Positions 1 to 5,438 of a DNA stretch of 8,906 nt are shown here, one piece after another. This DNA comes from Pseudolabrys sp. (lineage in GTDB: Bacteria; Pseudomonadota; Alphaproteobacteria; Rhizobiales; Xanthobacteraceae). Made by a program: the position numbers and the translations under genes. The stretch spans positions 1 to 8,906 of the forward strand of contig JAQSCR010000557.1 in NCBI GenBank assembly GCA_029945495.1, given 5' to 3'. The notes beneath the pieces are model-generated. The model was not told where the DNA came from and made no database searches. It was given only the letters and a program-made list of their open reading frames with translations. Position 1 is the stretch's first letter; every line of letters begins with the position of its first letter.

Positions 1-1
1 C

Positions 2-634
2 GCCGGCGCGCCGCGCGGCGTCACCGTCGATCTGCTGCGCGCCTTTGCCGACACGCTCAAGCTGCCGCTCGACATGCAGCTTTATGCCAATTCGGGGCAG
101 GTGACCGATGCGGTCGCGTCACGCGCCTGCGATATCGCCTTCATGCCGCGCGACGCCACGCGCGAGGGCAAGGTCGATTTCGGCCCGGCCTATTACTTCA
201 TCGCCTCGACCTATCTGGTGCCGGCCGGTTCAAACATTGCCTCGATCGACGAGGTCAACCGCGCCGGCATTCGCATCGTCGCCATCGCCAACACCACGAC
301 CGCGCGCAGCGCGGCGCGCACCGCGCCTTTGGCCTCGGTCGAGGAAGTGGCCGGCGTCGATCTGATGACGGCGCGCGCGCAGAGAGGCGAGGGCGATGCC
401 TTCGCCCTGTCGCATGACTCGTTTGTCGGCATGTTGCCGCAGGTGCCGGGCGCGCGGGTGCTGCCCGGCCAGTTCCAGCAGACCGGCGTTTCGGTCGCGG
501 TGCCAAAGGGCCGCCCTCGCGCGCTGCGCCTCGCCAGCCGCCTTTTGGAAGACGCCAAGGCGTCCGGCCTGGTGCGCCGCGCGCTCGATGCCGCCGGCTT
601 CACGGACGCCGCCGTCGCGCCGCTGGCGCCTTAG
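2..634 (+). CDS. Periplasmic solute-binding protein, family 3-like (C-terminal 210 residues, 5' truncated by window)
   Basis: The reading frame is open from the first bases of the window to the TAG at 632-634, so only the C-terminal 210 residues are present. The visible start GAPRGVTVDLLRAFAD is the usual 'G.P.G...DL..A.A..L' beginning of the mature lobe of family 3 (SBP_bac_3) binding proteins. Further in, CDIAFMPRDATREGKVDFGPAYYF matches the lobe region where these proteins read 'D......T..R...V.FS.PY'. Such proteins capture amino acids or similar small solutes in the periplasm for an ABC importer, or act as a sensory domain. No permease or ATPase gene follows: the next gene is convergent, 10 bases away. 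The ligand cannot be told from the sequence. The signal peptide would lie upstream of the window. An internal ATG at position 74 is not the start, since conserved coding sequence continues upstream of it. Confidence 0.8.
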   Translation, partial: AGAPRGVTVDLLRAFADTLKLPLDMQLYANSGQVTDAVASRACDIAFMPRDATREGKVDFGPAYYFIASTYLVPAGSNIASIDEVNRAGIRIVAIANTTTARSAARTAPLASVEEVAGVDLMTARAQRGEGDAFALSHDSFVGMLPQVPGARVLPGQFQQTGVSVAVPKGRPRALRLASRLLEDAKASGLVRRALDAAGFTDAAVAPLAP

Positions 635-644
635 GCGCGTTCCC

Positions 645-1619
645 TTAAATCCTCACCACCACATTGCCGATGGTGCCTTTTTCCACCGCCTCATGCGCGG
701 TGGCGATGTCGTCGAGCCTGTAGGTCGGCTGCGCCACGCGGTTGACCAGTCTGCCCGCCTCGAGCGCGCTGGTGATGCCGGCAACGGCGCGGGCCCGCTC
801 GGTGGCGTCGAGTTCATAGACCAGGAAGAACTGCAGTCTGATCGAATTGACCAGGCAGAAGGCCGCCGGGATCGCCGCTTCCGGCCCGGCAATGCCGTAA
901 ATGATTGCGCTGCCTTTCGGCCGCAGCACGCCGGGCAGCAATTTGGCGTTGGCGGTGATGTTCAACTCGATCACCGCGTCGACGCCGCGTTTGCCGGTGA
1001 GATCCATCACCCGCGCGCCGACATCCTCGGTCTTGTAGTCGATGCAATGGTCGGCGCCGGCTTCGCGCGCGATCTTGGCCTTGTCGGCAGACGAGACGGT
1101 GGCGATGACGATGGCGCCGCGCATCTTGGCGAACTGGATGGCGTATTGACTAACCGCGCCGGCGCCGCCGGAAACCAGCAGCGTCGCGCCCTTCACCGGC
1201 TCGGCGAGTTCGACAGCATGGAACGCGGTCATCGCCGGAATGCCGAGGCAAGCGCCTTCCTCGAAGCTGATTTTGTCGGGCAGCTTCACGGCCTGCGCGG
1301 CGGGGAGCGCGATGTATTCGGCGGCGGTGCCGAACGGACGTTTCCATTGCCCGTTCAAGATCCACACCCGCTCGCCGATGCGCGACGGCGCCACGCCGTC
1401 GCCAACCTGGTCGATGACGCCCGCGCCATCGCTCTGCGGGATCACCTGCGGCGCCGCCATCGGCCGGCCGCCCTGCCGCGATTTGACGTCGGACGGATTG
1501 ACGCCGGAAGTGGCGAGCTTGACCCGCACCTCGCCGGGCCCCGCTGTGGGCGTGGCGATCTCACCGACGCGCATGACCTCGCGCGCCGAACCCTGGGCTT
1601 CGTAATACGCCGCTCGCAT
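645..1619 (-). CDS. Zinc-independent MDR-family oxidoreductase (NADPH:quinone reductase-like)
   Basis: A 324-residue protein of the medium-chain dehydrogenase/reductase superfamily, quinone-oxidoreductase branch, probably cytosolic and NADPH-dependent. The N-terminal GroES-like domain (about 1-115) shows the family signature GPGEVRVKLATSGVNPSDVK at 27-46 and the 'GAGVIDQVGDGV' strand-turn at 65-76. The Rossmann domain has the nucleotide-binding loop VSGGAGAVSQYAIQFAK at 149-165 in place of the common GAAGGVG form, and ends with the typical 'AHEAVEKGTIGNVVVRI' tail. The Cys/His ligands of the catalytic zinc and the four-Cys structural zinc lobe of true alcohol dehydrogenases are absent. Start choice: the ATG is preceded by GGAGG (minus strand, 1627-1631) at a 7-base spacing. 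The gene is convergent with the binding protein on its 3' side. The substrate is unknown; quinones or enals are usual for the family. Confidence 0.88.
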   Translation of the reverse strand: MRAAYYEAQGSAREVMRVGEIATPTAGPGEVRVKLATSGVNPSDVKSRQGGRPMAAPQVIPQSDGAGVIDQVGDGVAPSRIGERVWILNGQWKRPFGTAAEYIALPAAQAVKLPDKISFEEGACLGIPAMTAFHAVELAEPVKGATLLVSGGAGAVSQYAIQFAKMRGAIVIATVSSADKAKIAREAGADHCIDYKTEDVGARVMDLTGKRGVDAVIELNITANAKLLPGVLRPKGSAIIYGIAGPEAAIPAAFCLVNSIRLQFFLVYELDATERARAVAGITSALEAGRLVNRVAQPTYRLDDIATAHEAVEKGTIGNVVVRI

Positions 1620-1634
1620 GGAAATTCCTCCGTT

Positions 1635-1653
1635 GCGTGCGACGATAGCACGC
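1635..1653. repeat. Short inverted repeat upstream of the oxidoreductase gene (possible operator)
   Basis: GCGTGC (1635-1640) and GCACGC (1648-1653) form a perfect 6-bp inverted repeat with a 7-base spacer. It lies 16 bases upstream of the minus-strand ATG and just behind the Shine-Dalgarno. The position suits a repressor operator or a leader hairpin. With only 6-bp arms in high-GC DNA it may be chance. Confidence 0.25.
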
Positions 1654-1717
1654 TCAGCCGCGAAGGAAATGCGAGGCGAATTGCGGAATCGCGAAACGTC
1701 GGACTCGTCTTCACGCG

Positions 1718-1783
1718 CTCGCGAACAAGGCTTCGGCGCGCACGCTAAGACGGGGCAAAATAAATTGGCGGCGTGTTCGCGAG
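1718..1783. repeat. Widely spaced 9-bp inverted repeat between two minus-strand genes
   Basis: CTCGCGAAC (1718-1726) and its exact reverse complement GTTCGCGAG (1775-1783) are separated by 48 bases, in the 172-base gap between the oxidoreductase and the small membrane protein. Each arm contains the self-complementary core TCGCGA. Two regulator sites or a long-loop hairpin ending the upstream transcript are possible. No T-tract follows on either strand. Confidence 0.3.
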
Positions 1784-1791
1784 GTCGAAAC

Positions 1792-1992
1792 CTAGCCGGC
1801 GACGCGGGTCCATTCCGAGCGGGCGCGCTCGGTCAGGTGCTGCCATTTCACGCTGACGACGTCCCAATTGACCATCGGGCGCGGTGTGGCGGCCGACGAT
1901 TCGGTCGCCACCGTGGCGTTGTGCTGATCGTAGAGAAAGGCGCCGCCGATCGTCAGCAGTGCGCCAAGAACGATGCCGAGCAGAAGCCGCAT
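1792..1992 (-). CDS. Small single-pass membrane protein, 66 residues, function unknown
   Basis: The protein begins MRLLLGIVLGALLTIGGAFLYD, an uninterrupted hydrophobic segment at residues 2-21 with a Gly/Ala-rich face. A polar stretch follows (QHNATVATESSAATPRP) and then a short C-terminal segment with the conserved-looking motif 'VNWDVVSVKWQHLTERARSEWTRVAG'. The hydrophobic segment could be an uncleaved signal anchor, with the tail in the periplasm. The start is well supported by GGGAGGG (minus strand, 2000-2006), 7 bases before the ATG. I recall similar unnamed small proteins in Bradyrhizobium-like genomes, but no function. An overlapping plus-strand frame and a longer minus-strand frame over the same bases lack a comparable start signal and look like shadows. 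Confidence 0.72.
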   Translation of the reverse strand: MRLLLGIVLGALLTIGGAFLYDQHNATVATESSAATPRPMVNWDVVSVKWQHLTERARSEWTRVAG

Positions 1993-2186
1993 GACTATTC
2001 CCTCCCGTGAACCGCTGAAGAAACGCGGGGCGAGCGTCAGGGTTCCATCGATGCAAGGCAGTCATTAGTCGCAAACGGGTCTAATCTGCGTCGAATGCGG
2101 GCCCAATTGGCGGCATTCGGGCGGGGACCGGCTGGCTTACGGGCCGGCTTCGGGTGGGCTGGGGCGGGCCTGGCATTAACCAAAAG

Positions 2187-2195
2187 TGCTATATT
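2187..2195 (+). promoter_or_regulatory. Extended -10 box, upstream copy
   Basis: TGCTATATT fits the extended -10 form TGnTATAAT with one mismatch in the hexamer. It lies at the left edge of the AT-rich island (28 G+C in 2171-2270). No good -35 hexamer sits about 17 bases upstream, which is tolerated by extended -10 promoters. A transcript from here would start near 2202 and carry the A/T hairpin at 2226-2245 in its leader. Confidence 0.35.
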
Positions 2196-2225
2196 AACTT
2201 ATTGAAAATATTAGAGTTTTAAGCG

Positions 2226-2245
2226 AAAAAAGTTCGCGCTTTTTT
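2226..2245. repeat. A/T-rich hairpin between the two -10 boxes
   Basis: AAAAAAG (2226-2232) pairs perfectly with CTTTTTT (2239-2245) around the 6-base loop TTCGCG. The 3' arm ends in a T-run, so on the plus strand it resembles a weak intrinsic terminator or attenuator. The stem holds only one G-C pair, so its stability is doubtful. It might instead be a bent A-tract site for a nucleoid protein. Confidence 0.35.
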
Positions 2246-2254
2246 GGAATTAAC

Positions 2255-2263
2255 TGCTATATT
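2255..2263 (+). promoter_or_regulatory. Extended -10 box immediately before the basic-protein start codon (leaderless promoter)
   Basis: A second exact copy of TGCTATATT. If its hexamer TATATT (2258-2263) occupies -12 to -7, the +1 base is 2270, exactly the A of the ATG. No purine-rich Shine-Dalgarno occurs between 2245 and 2269. Promoter and start codon together therefore predict a leaderless mRNA. The -35 position (2235-2240) has no recognisable hexamer. Confidence 0.45.
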
Positions 2264-2269
2264 GTTTGT

Positions 2270-3034
2270 ATGAGTACACAGTCGACCAAGACCGCCCGGC
2301 GGCCCGCCAAGGCTTCCCGTCGAAACGGCAAAAAAGCCGCCAAAAGCGCTTCTGCGCATAAGAGCGCACGCACGCAGGCCAAAAAGCCGGTGTCGAAGAC
2401 CGCGCGCCGCGTTCCCGCCACCACGACGCGCGGTGCGCGGCCCGCGACCGCGTCATTTGTCACACGCAGCGCCAGCGCCAAAACGGCGGCGGCGAAGTCC
2501 GTGACCAAGCCGGCGAGCAAACCCGCAGCCAAGAGCGCGACCTTGGCGGACAGCAAATTGCAGTCGAAGCCGGTCGGCAAGATTGTTGCCAAGACCGTTG
2601 CCAAGACCGTTGCCAAGACCGTTGCCAAGACCGTTGCCAAGGGCGCCGACAAGCCCATGGCGCCGGCCGCGCCAAAGACTGTCTCCAGCAACGTTTCCAA
2701 GATCGCCGCTCAGATCGCGGCCCGCATGGCTGCCGCCGGCAAGGAAGCCAAGAAGGCGACAGTCAAGCAGCCGGCGACGGCGCCGAAGATGATCCGCACT
2801 TACAGCCCGCCGGTGCAGCCGGCCGAGCCGGAAGCGCCGATCCTGCGCCACAAGTATCAGGTCGGCGAGACGGTTTATTTCACCTCGCCGAATTTCGGCC
2901 GCGCCGCCGCCTCCGGCACCTATATGGTGATCAAGCTGCTGCCGTCGGAAAGCGACGACTACCAGTACCGCATCAAGAGTTCCGGTGAGGCGTTCGAGCG
3001 GGTCGCCAAGGAAAGCCAGCTCGACCGCGTCTAG
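2270..3034 (+). CDS. Histone H1-like Lys/Ala-rich protein with a C-terminal compact domain
   Basis: A 254-residue protein in two parts. Residues 1 to about 175 are low-complexity Lys/Ala/Ser/Thr/Pro with many Arg and only three acidic residues (D94, D127, E159). This resembles bacterial H1-like proteins and the AlgP tail, which bind DNA non-specifically. Within it, VAKT is repeated four times and followed by VAKG (106-125). A probable helix follows at about 140-162 (SKIAAQIAARMAAAGKEAKK). A Pro-rich linker (179-190) leads to a folded-looking domain at 194-254, with 'YQVGETVYFTSPNFGRAAASG' and ending 'YRIKSSGEAFERVAKESQL'. From memory, this module occurs as a stand-alone small protein of unknown role in many Rhizobiales. 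The start lacks a Shine-Dalgarno but sits at the predicted +1 of an extended -10 promoter. I infer a nucleoid or RNA-associated role; the function is not established. Confidence 0.82.
   Translation: MSTQSTKTARRPAKASRRNGKKAAKSASAHKSARTQAKKPVSKTARRVPATTTRGARPATASFVTRSASAKTAAAKSVTKPASKPAAKSATLADSKLQSKPVGKIVAKTVAKTVAKTVAKTVAKGADKPMAPAAPKTVSSNVSKIAAQIAARMAAAGKEAKKATVKQPATAPKMIRTYSPPVQPAEPEAPILRHKYQVGETVYFTSPNFGRAAASGTYMVIKLLPSESDDYQYRIKSSGEAFERVAKESQLDRV
2585..2641 (+). repeat. Perfect 12-bp tandem repeat (4.75 copies) inside the H1-like gene
   Basis: The unit GTTGCCAAGACC occurs four times without a mismatch (2585-2632), followed by the first nine bases of a fifth copy (2633-2641). It encodes VAKT x4 then VAKG. 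Because 12 is a multiple of three, gain or loss of units by slippage keeps the frame and changes only the length of the basic tail. Confidence 0.97.
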
Positions 3035-3044
3035 CGCAACCCGG

Positions 3045-3069
3045 ATTGCCGACAGAGAGGGTCGGCAAT
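3045..3069. repeat. 9-bp hairpin with a Shine-Dalgarno-like loop before the Fic antitoxin
   Basis: ATTGCCGAC (3045-3053) and GTCGGCAAT (3061-3069) are perfect reverse complements around the loop AGAGAGG (3054-3060). The hairpin begins 10 bases after the stop of the H1-like gene, so it may act in 3' end formation, but no T-run follows it. The loop is a good Shine-Dalgarno, and an in-frame ATG at 3068-3070 overlaps the last bases of the stem. It could therefore be a translational control element if that ATG is used. Confidence 0.6.
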
Positions 3070-3136
3070 GCCGTTCCTCCGTTCTTGCCCATCGTGCGTC
3101 CTTACCGTTCGTGAATGTGACGGCAGCAAGAGATCC

Positions 3137-3349
3137 ATGACAAAGAAGATTTCTTCATCGCCAAAGCGCGGCAAGGCCGCGTCAAAGAAATCCGGCTGGG
3201 TCATCGGTCATGAGCGTTTCGCGAAAATCAGCGCCGTCGAAGGAATTGTTTTCACGCCGACCATGAAAACCCGCAAGTCGGAGCTTGACCGCGCCGGCGC
3301 GAGCGCCGAGGAGCGGCGGCAGGCGATCACCAAAGCGTATAAACGCTGA
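3137..3349 (+). CDS. Antitoxin of a Fic toxin-antitoxin pair (VbhA-like role)
   Basis: A 70-residue basic protein. Residues 1-20 are Lys/Ser-rich and probably disordered. The core is WVIGHERFAKISAVEGIVFT (21-40), and the tail 'GASAEERRQAITKAYKR' (54-70) looks helical. Antitoxins of class I Fic proteins insert a helix with the motif (S/T)xxxE(G/N) into the toxin's ATP site. Here E35-G36 are present, but the residue four before E35 is I31, and a Ser is found at 32, one place off. The partner gene starts 7 bases after this stop, as in other such pairs, which suggests translational coupling. Start choice: ATG 3137 gives the short Lys-rich N-terminus I expect for this group, but its Shine-Dalgarno is weak. 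An in-frame ATG at 3068 has a better one (AGAGAGG) and would add 23 Cys-containing residues unlike the family. Confidence 0.75.
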   Translation: MTKKISSSPKRGKAASKKSGWVIGHERFAKISAVEGIVFTPTMKTRKSELDRAGASAEERRQAITKAYKR

Positions 3350-3356
3350 AACAGGT

Positions 3357-3926
3357 ATGTACGAGGTACAGGACGATACCTACTGCTACCCAGGGACGAC
3401 CGTCCTCAGAAACAAGCTCAATCTAAGAGACCCCGCAACCCTTCGCGACTTTGAAGCGGAAATCACGGACCAGCGCGCCTCGGAGCCGCTTCCGGATGGC
3501 GCATTTGACGTTGCGCATTATAAGGCGGTGCACCACCACCTTTTCCAGGATGTCTATGAATGGGCCGGCCTGACCCGGAGCGTTCGCATTTCCAAGGCAG
3601 GCAACCCGTTTTGCTTCCCGGAATTCATCGACCATCAGATGGAAGCGCTTTTTGCTGAACTTGCCGCCGGAGATTATCTCCGCCGGCTCGACAAGAATAC
3701 ATTTGCTAAGAAAGCAGCTCATTTCCTCGCCGAATTGAATGCCGTTCATCCGTTCCGTGAAGGCAATGGCCGCACCCAACTTTCCTTCCTGGCTTTGCTG
3801 GCCGAAGAAGCGGGCCATCCCCTCGATATGGACCGCCTCGACCCGCAAGGGATTCTCGACGCGACCATTGAGAGTTTCGGTGGCGATGAGGCCGGGCTCA
3901 AGACGCAGATTGCTTCCCTTCTCTAA
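3357..3926 (+). CDS. fic: Fic/DOC family protein (probable AMP-transferase toxin)
   Basis: A 189-residue single-domain Fic protein. The Fic motif is HPFREGNGRTQL at 131-142, with catalytic His131, phosphate/Mg-site Glu135, Asn137 and first Arg139. The canonical motif HxFx(D/E)GNGRxxR ends in a second Arg, but this protein has Leu142. Upstream, the flap region 'SVRISKAGNPFCFP' (75-88) would hold the target peptide, and 'HYKAVHHHLFQDVYEWAG' (54-71) is the typical first Fic-core helix. Fic enzymes mostly transfer AMP from ATP to Ser/Thr/Tyr of targets; toxins of this class hit gyrase/topoisomerase IV. Start choice: ATG 3357 lies 7 bases after the antitoxin stop and gives the usual MYE..D..YCYPGT opening. 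An ATG 72 bases upstream lies within the antitoxin gene and adds shadow-like sequence. GC is low for this window (31 of 60 at 3661-3720), which suggests transfer. Whether it is active without the second Arg is open. Confidence 0.88.
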   Translation: MYEVQDDTYCYPGTTVLRNKLNLRDPATLRDFEAEITDQRASEPLPDGAFDVAHYKAVHHHLFQDVYEWAGLTRSVRISKAGNPFCFPEFIDHQMEALFAELAAGDYLRRLDKNTFAKKAAHFLAELNAVHPFREGNGRTQLSFLALLAEEAGHPLDMDRLDPQGILDATIESFGGDEAGLKTQIASLL

Positions 3927-3981
3927 AGCGCAGGGCCCGTGTAAGGTTTTGTACGACCAGACGTTTCGAAGGGAGGAGCAC

Positions 3982-4317
3982 ATGCCGATCTATGTCACGC
4001 AGGGGCGTTACACCCGCGACGCCATCAACGGCATGCTGGTCAAGCCCGAGGACCGCGCCGACGCGGTCTCGCGTCTGCTCGGCAAGGTCGGCGGCCGGCT
4101 GATCGGCTATTATCTCACCTTCGGCGACTACGACTTTCTGGCGATCGCGGAAGCGGCCGATAACACCCAGATGGCGGCGGTGCTGCTGGCGGCAGGCTCA
4201 GGCGGCGGCGTCACCGATCTCCGCACCACGGTGGCGATGACCTCGATCGAGGCGAAAGGCGCCTTCGCCGCCGCCAGCGATCTGGCGCCCAGTTTCAGGT
4301 CGGCCGGCGGCACCTGA
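3982..4317 (+). CDS. GYD domain protein
   Basis: A 111-residue protein matching the GYD family of small proteins, which have a ferredoxin-like dimeric fold and no settled biochemical role. It opens MPIYVTQGRYTRDAINGM, typical of the first strand and helix. The signature is YYLTFGDYDFLAIAEAAD at 43-60, where this protein has Gly-Asp-Tyr-Asp (48-51). The remainder, with 'LRTTVAMTSIEAKGAF', completes the second half, and residues after about 95 are a loose tail. The start is set by a strong Shine-Dalgarno, GGGAGGAG (3971-3978). It lies 55 bases behind fic on the same strand but returns to high GC, so it is probably not part of the toxin module. Confidence 0.85.
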   Translation: MPIYVTQGRYTRDAINGMLVKPEDRADAVSRLLGKVGGRLIGYYLTFGDYDFLAIAEAADNTQMAAVLLAAGSGGGVTDLRTTVAMTSIEAKGAFAAASDLAPSFRSAGGT

Positions 4318-4373
4318 GGCGCGGAATAAAACCGGGCACGCAAGCATTAGCATCACCGGCGACACGCTGCCGC

Positions 4374-4401
4374 GAACCGATCACATCGAACCGTTCACAT
4401 C
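4374..4401 (+). repeat. Two tandem 14-bp repeats upstream of the Bug-type gene
   Basis: GAACCGATCACATC (4374-4387) is followed directly by GAACCGTTCACATC (4388-4401), differing at one base. The pair ends three bases before a -10-like TATAAA (4405-4410) and 43 bases before the start codon of the binding protein. Tandem half-sites at this place suit a transcription factor that acts over the promoter, but they could be incidental. Confidence 0.5.
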
Positions 4402-4404
4402 GAC

Positions 4405-4410
4405 TATAAA
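4405..4410 (+). promoter_or_regulatory. Possible -10 box for the Bug/membrane protein/mccA run
   Basis: TATAAA (4405-4410) lies in a relatively AT-rich stretch (4402-4440) before the first gene of the four-gene run. A start near 4417 would give a leader of about 28 bases containing the Shine-Dalgarno GGGAGA (4435-4440). No clear -35 hexamer stands at the right distance, only the 14-bp repeats, so an activator-dependent promoter is one reading. Confidence 0.3.
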
Positions 4411-4444
4411 ACCACGCCAAGAAACAACACTAAAGGGAGAACTT

Positions 4445-5431
4445 ATGCGCATCAATCTTCGTTCGATCGCCCACGCATTGCCGGTCATGCTGGCTATTGC
4501 CGTTCCCGGCCTCGTCGCCGCGCCGGCGCAGGCGCAAGTTTATCCGAACCGCACCGTCAAGCTGATCGTGCCGTTCGGCGCCGGCGGTCCGGCCGACGTC
4601 TATGCGCGCATCCTGGCCAAATATCTCTCGGATGAGACCAAGCAGGCCTTCGTGGTGGAAGACCGCCCCGGCGCCGGCGCCTTGATCGGCACCGATGCGG
4701 TCGCGAAATCGGCGCCCGATGGCTACACGCTGCTGATGATGTCGAACACCCACACCACCAACGAGTCGCTTCTGGCCAACAAGCCTTACGAACTGATGCG
4801 CGACTTCGCGCCGGTGGCGACCATCAACTATTCCGATCTGCTGATGGTGGTGAACCCGCAAGTTCCGGCCAAGAACGTCGCCGAATTCGTCGCGCTGGCC
4901 AAGAAGGAGCCGGGCAAGCTGAACTATGCCTCGTCCGGCCCGGGCACGCCGTACCACATGGCCGGCGAGCTGTTCAAAGCCATGAGCAAGACCGACATCG
5001 TCCACATCCCGCACAAGGCCTCCGGCGACATGCGCAACAGCGTCTTGTCCGGCAATGTGCAGATGATGTTCGACGCCATCACCGTCATGTCGGCGCTGGC
5101 CAAGGACGGCAAGGTGCGCGCGCTCGCCACCACCGGCGCCAAGCGCAATCCGCTGACGCCGGACCTGCCGACCGTCGGCGAAACCGTGCCGGGCTATGAG
5201 GCCACCATCTGGCTCGGCGTCATGGCGCCGAAGGCGACGCCGAAGGAGGTGGTTGCCTTCCTTAACACCGCCATCAATAAGGTCATCAATCTGCCCGAGG
5301 TGAAGGAAGCCTGGCTCAAGCAGGGCGCCATCCCGCTGGTCAAGACGCCGGTGGAATTCGATGCCTATCTGCGCAAGGACATCGACAAATGGGCCGAGGT
5401 GGTGAAGGTGTCGGGCGCTAAAGTTAAATAA
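4445..5431 (+). CDS. Bug/TctC-family tripartite tricarboxylate transporter substrate-binding protein
   Basis: A 328-residue periplasmic protein, the usual length for the family. Residues 1-30 form a Sec signal peptide: basic start, hydrophobic core and cleavage motif AQA before Gln31. The mature protein starts at YPNRTVKLIVPFGAGGPADVYAR (33-55), the hallmark first strand and anion loop of Bug proteins. EDRPGAGALIGTDAVAKSAPDGYTLL (72-97) is the second signature. Later family landmarks include 'KLNYASSGPGTPYHMAGELF' and 'PHKASGDMRNSVLSGNVQMMFD'. Members bind carboxylates (citrate, terephthalate, nicotinate and others) or amino acids for a TctAB permease. No tctA/tctB gene is nearby, so it is an orphan, which is common where Bug genes are amplified. 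The Shine-Dalgarno is GGGAGA, 4 bases before the ATG. The next gene begins 7 bases after this stop. The ligand is unknown. Confidence 0.92.
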   Translation: MRINLRSIAHALPVMLAIAVPGLVAAPAQAQVYPNRTVKLIVPFGAGGPADVYARILAKYLSDETKQAFVVEDRPGAGALIGTDAVAKSAPDGYTLLMMSNTHTTNESLLANKPYELMRDFAPVATINYSDLLMVVNPQVPAKNVAEFVALAKKEPGKLNYASSGPGTPYHMAGELFKAMSKTDIVHIPHKASGDMRNSVLSGNVQMMFDAITVMSALAKDGKVRALATTGAKRNPLTPDLPTVGETVPGYEATIWLGVMAPKATPKEVVAFLNTAINKVINLPEVKEAWLKQGAIPLVKTPVEFDAYLRKDIDKWAEVVKVSGAKVK

Positions 5432-5438
5432 GGAAACG

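Noticed and set aside
396..1748. Long plus-strand open frame over the oxidoreductase gene
   Set aside because: Its translation is Arg/Asp/His-rich with no family resemblance, and it lies opposite a clear MDR protein with a good ribosome site. It is an antisense shadow of high-GC coding DNA.
1618..2010. 130-residue plus-strand frame between the oxidoreductase and the AT-rich island
   Set aside because: It lacks a ribosome site and recognisable domains, and overlaps the small membrane protein, which has a hydrophobic segment and a good Shine-Dalgarno.
2585..2641. CRISPR-like array
   Set aside because: The units are contiguous 12-mers without spacers and encode an in-frame VAKT repeat.
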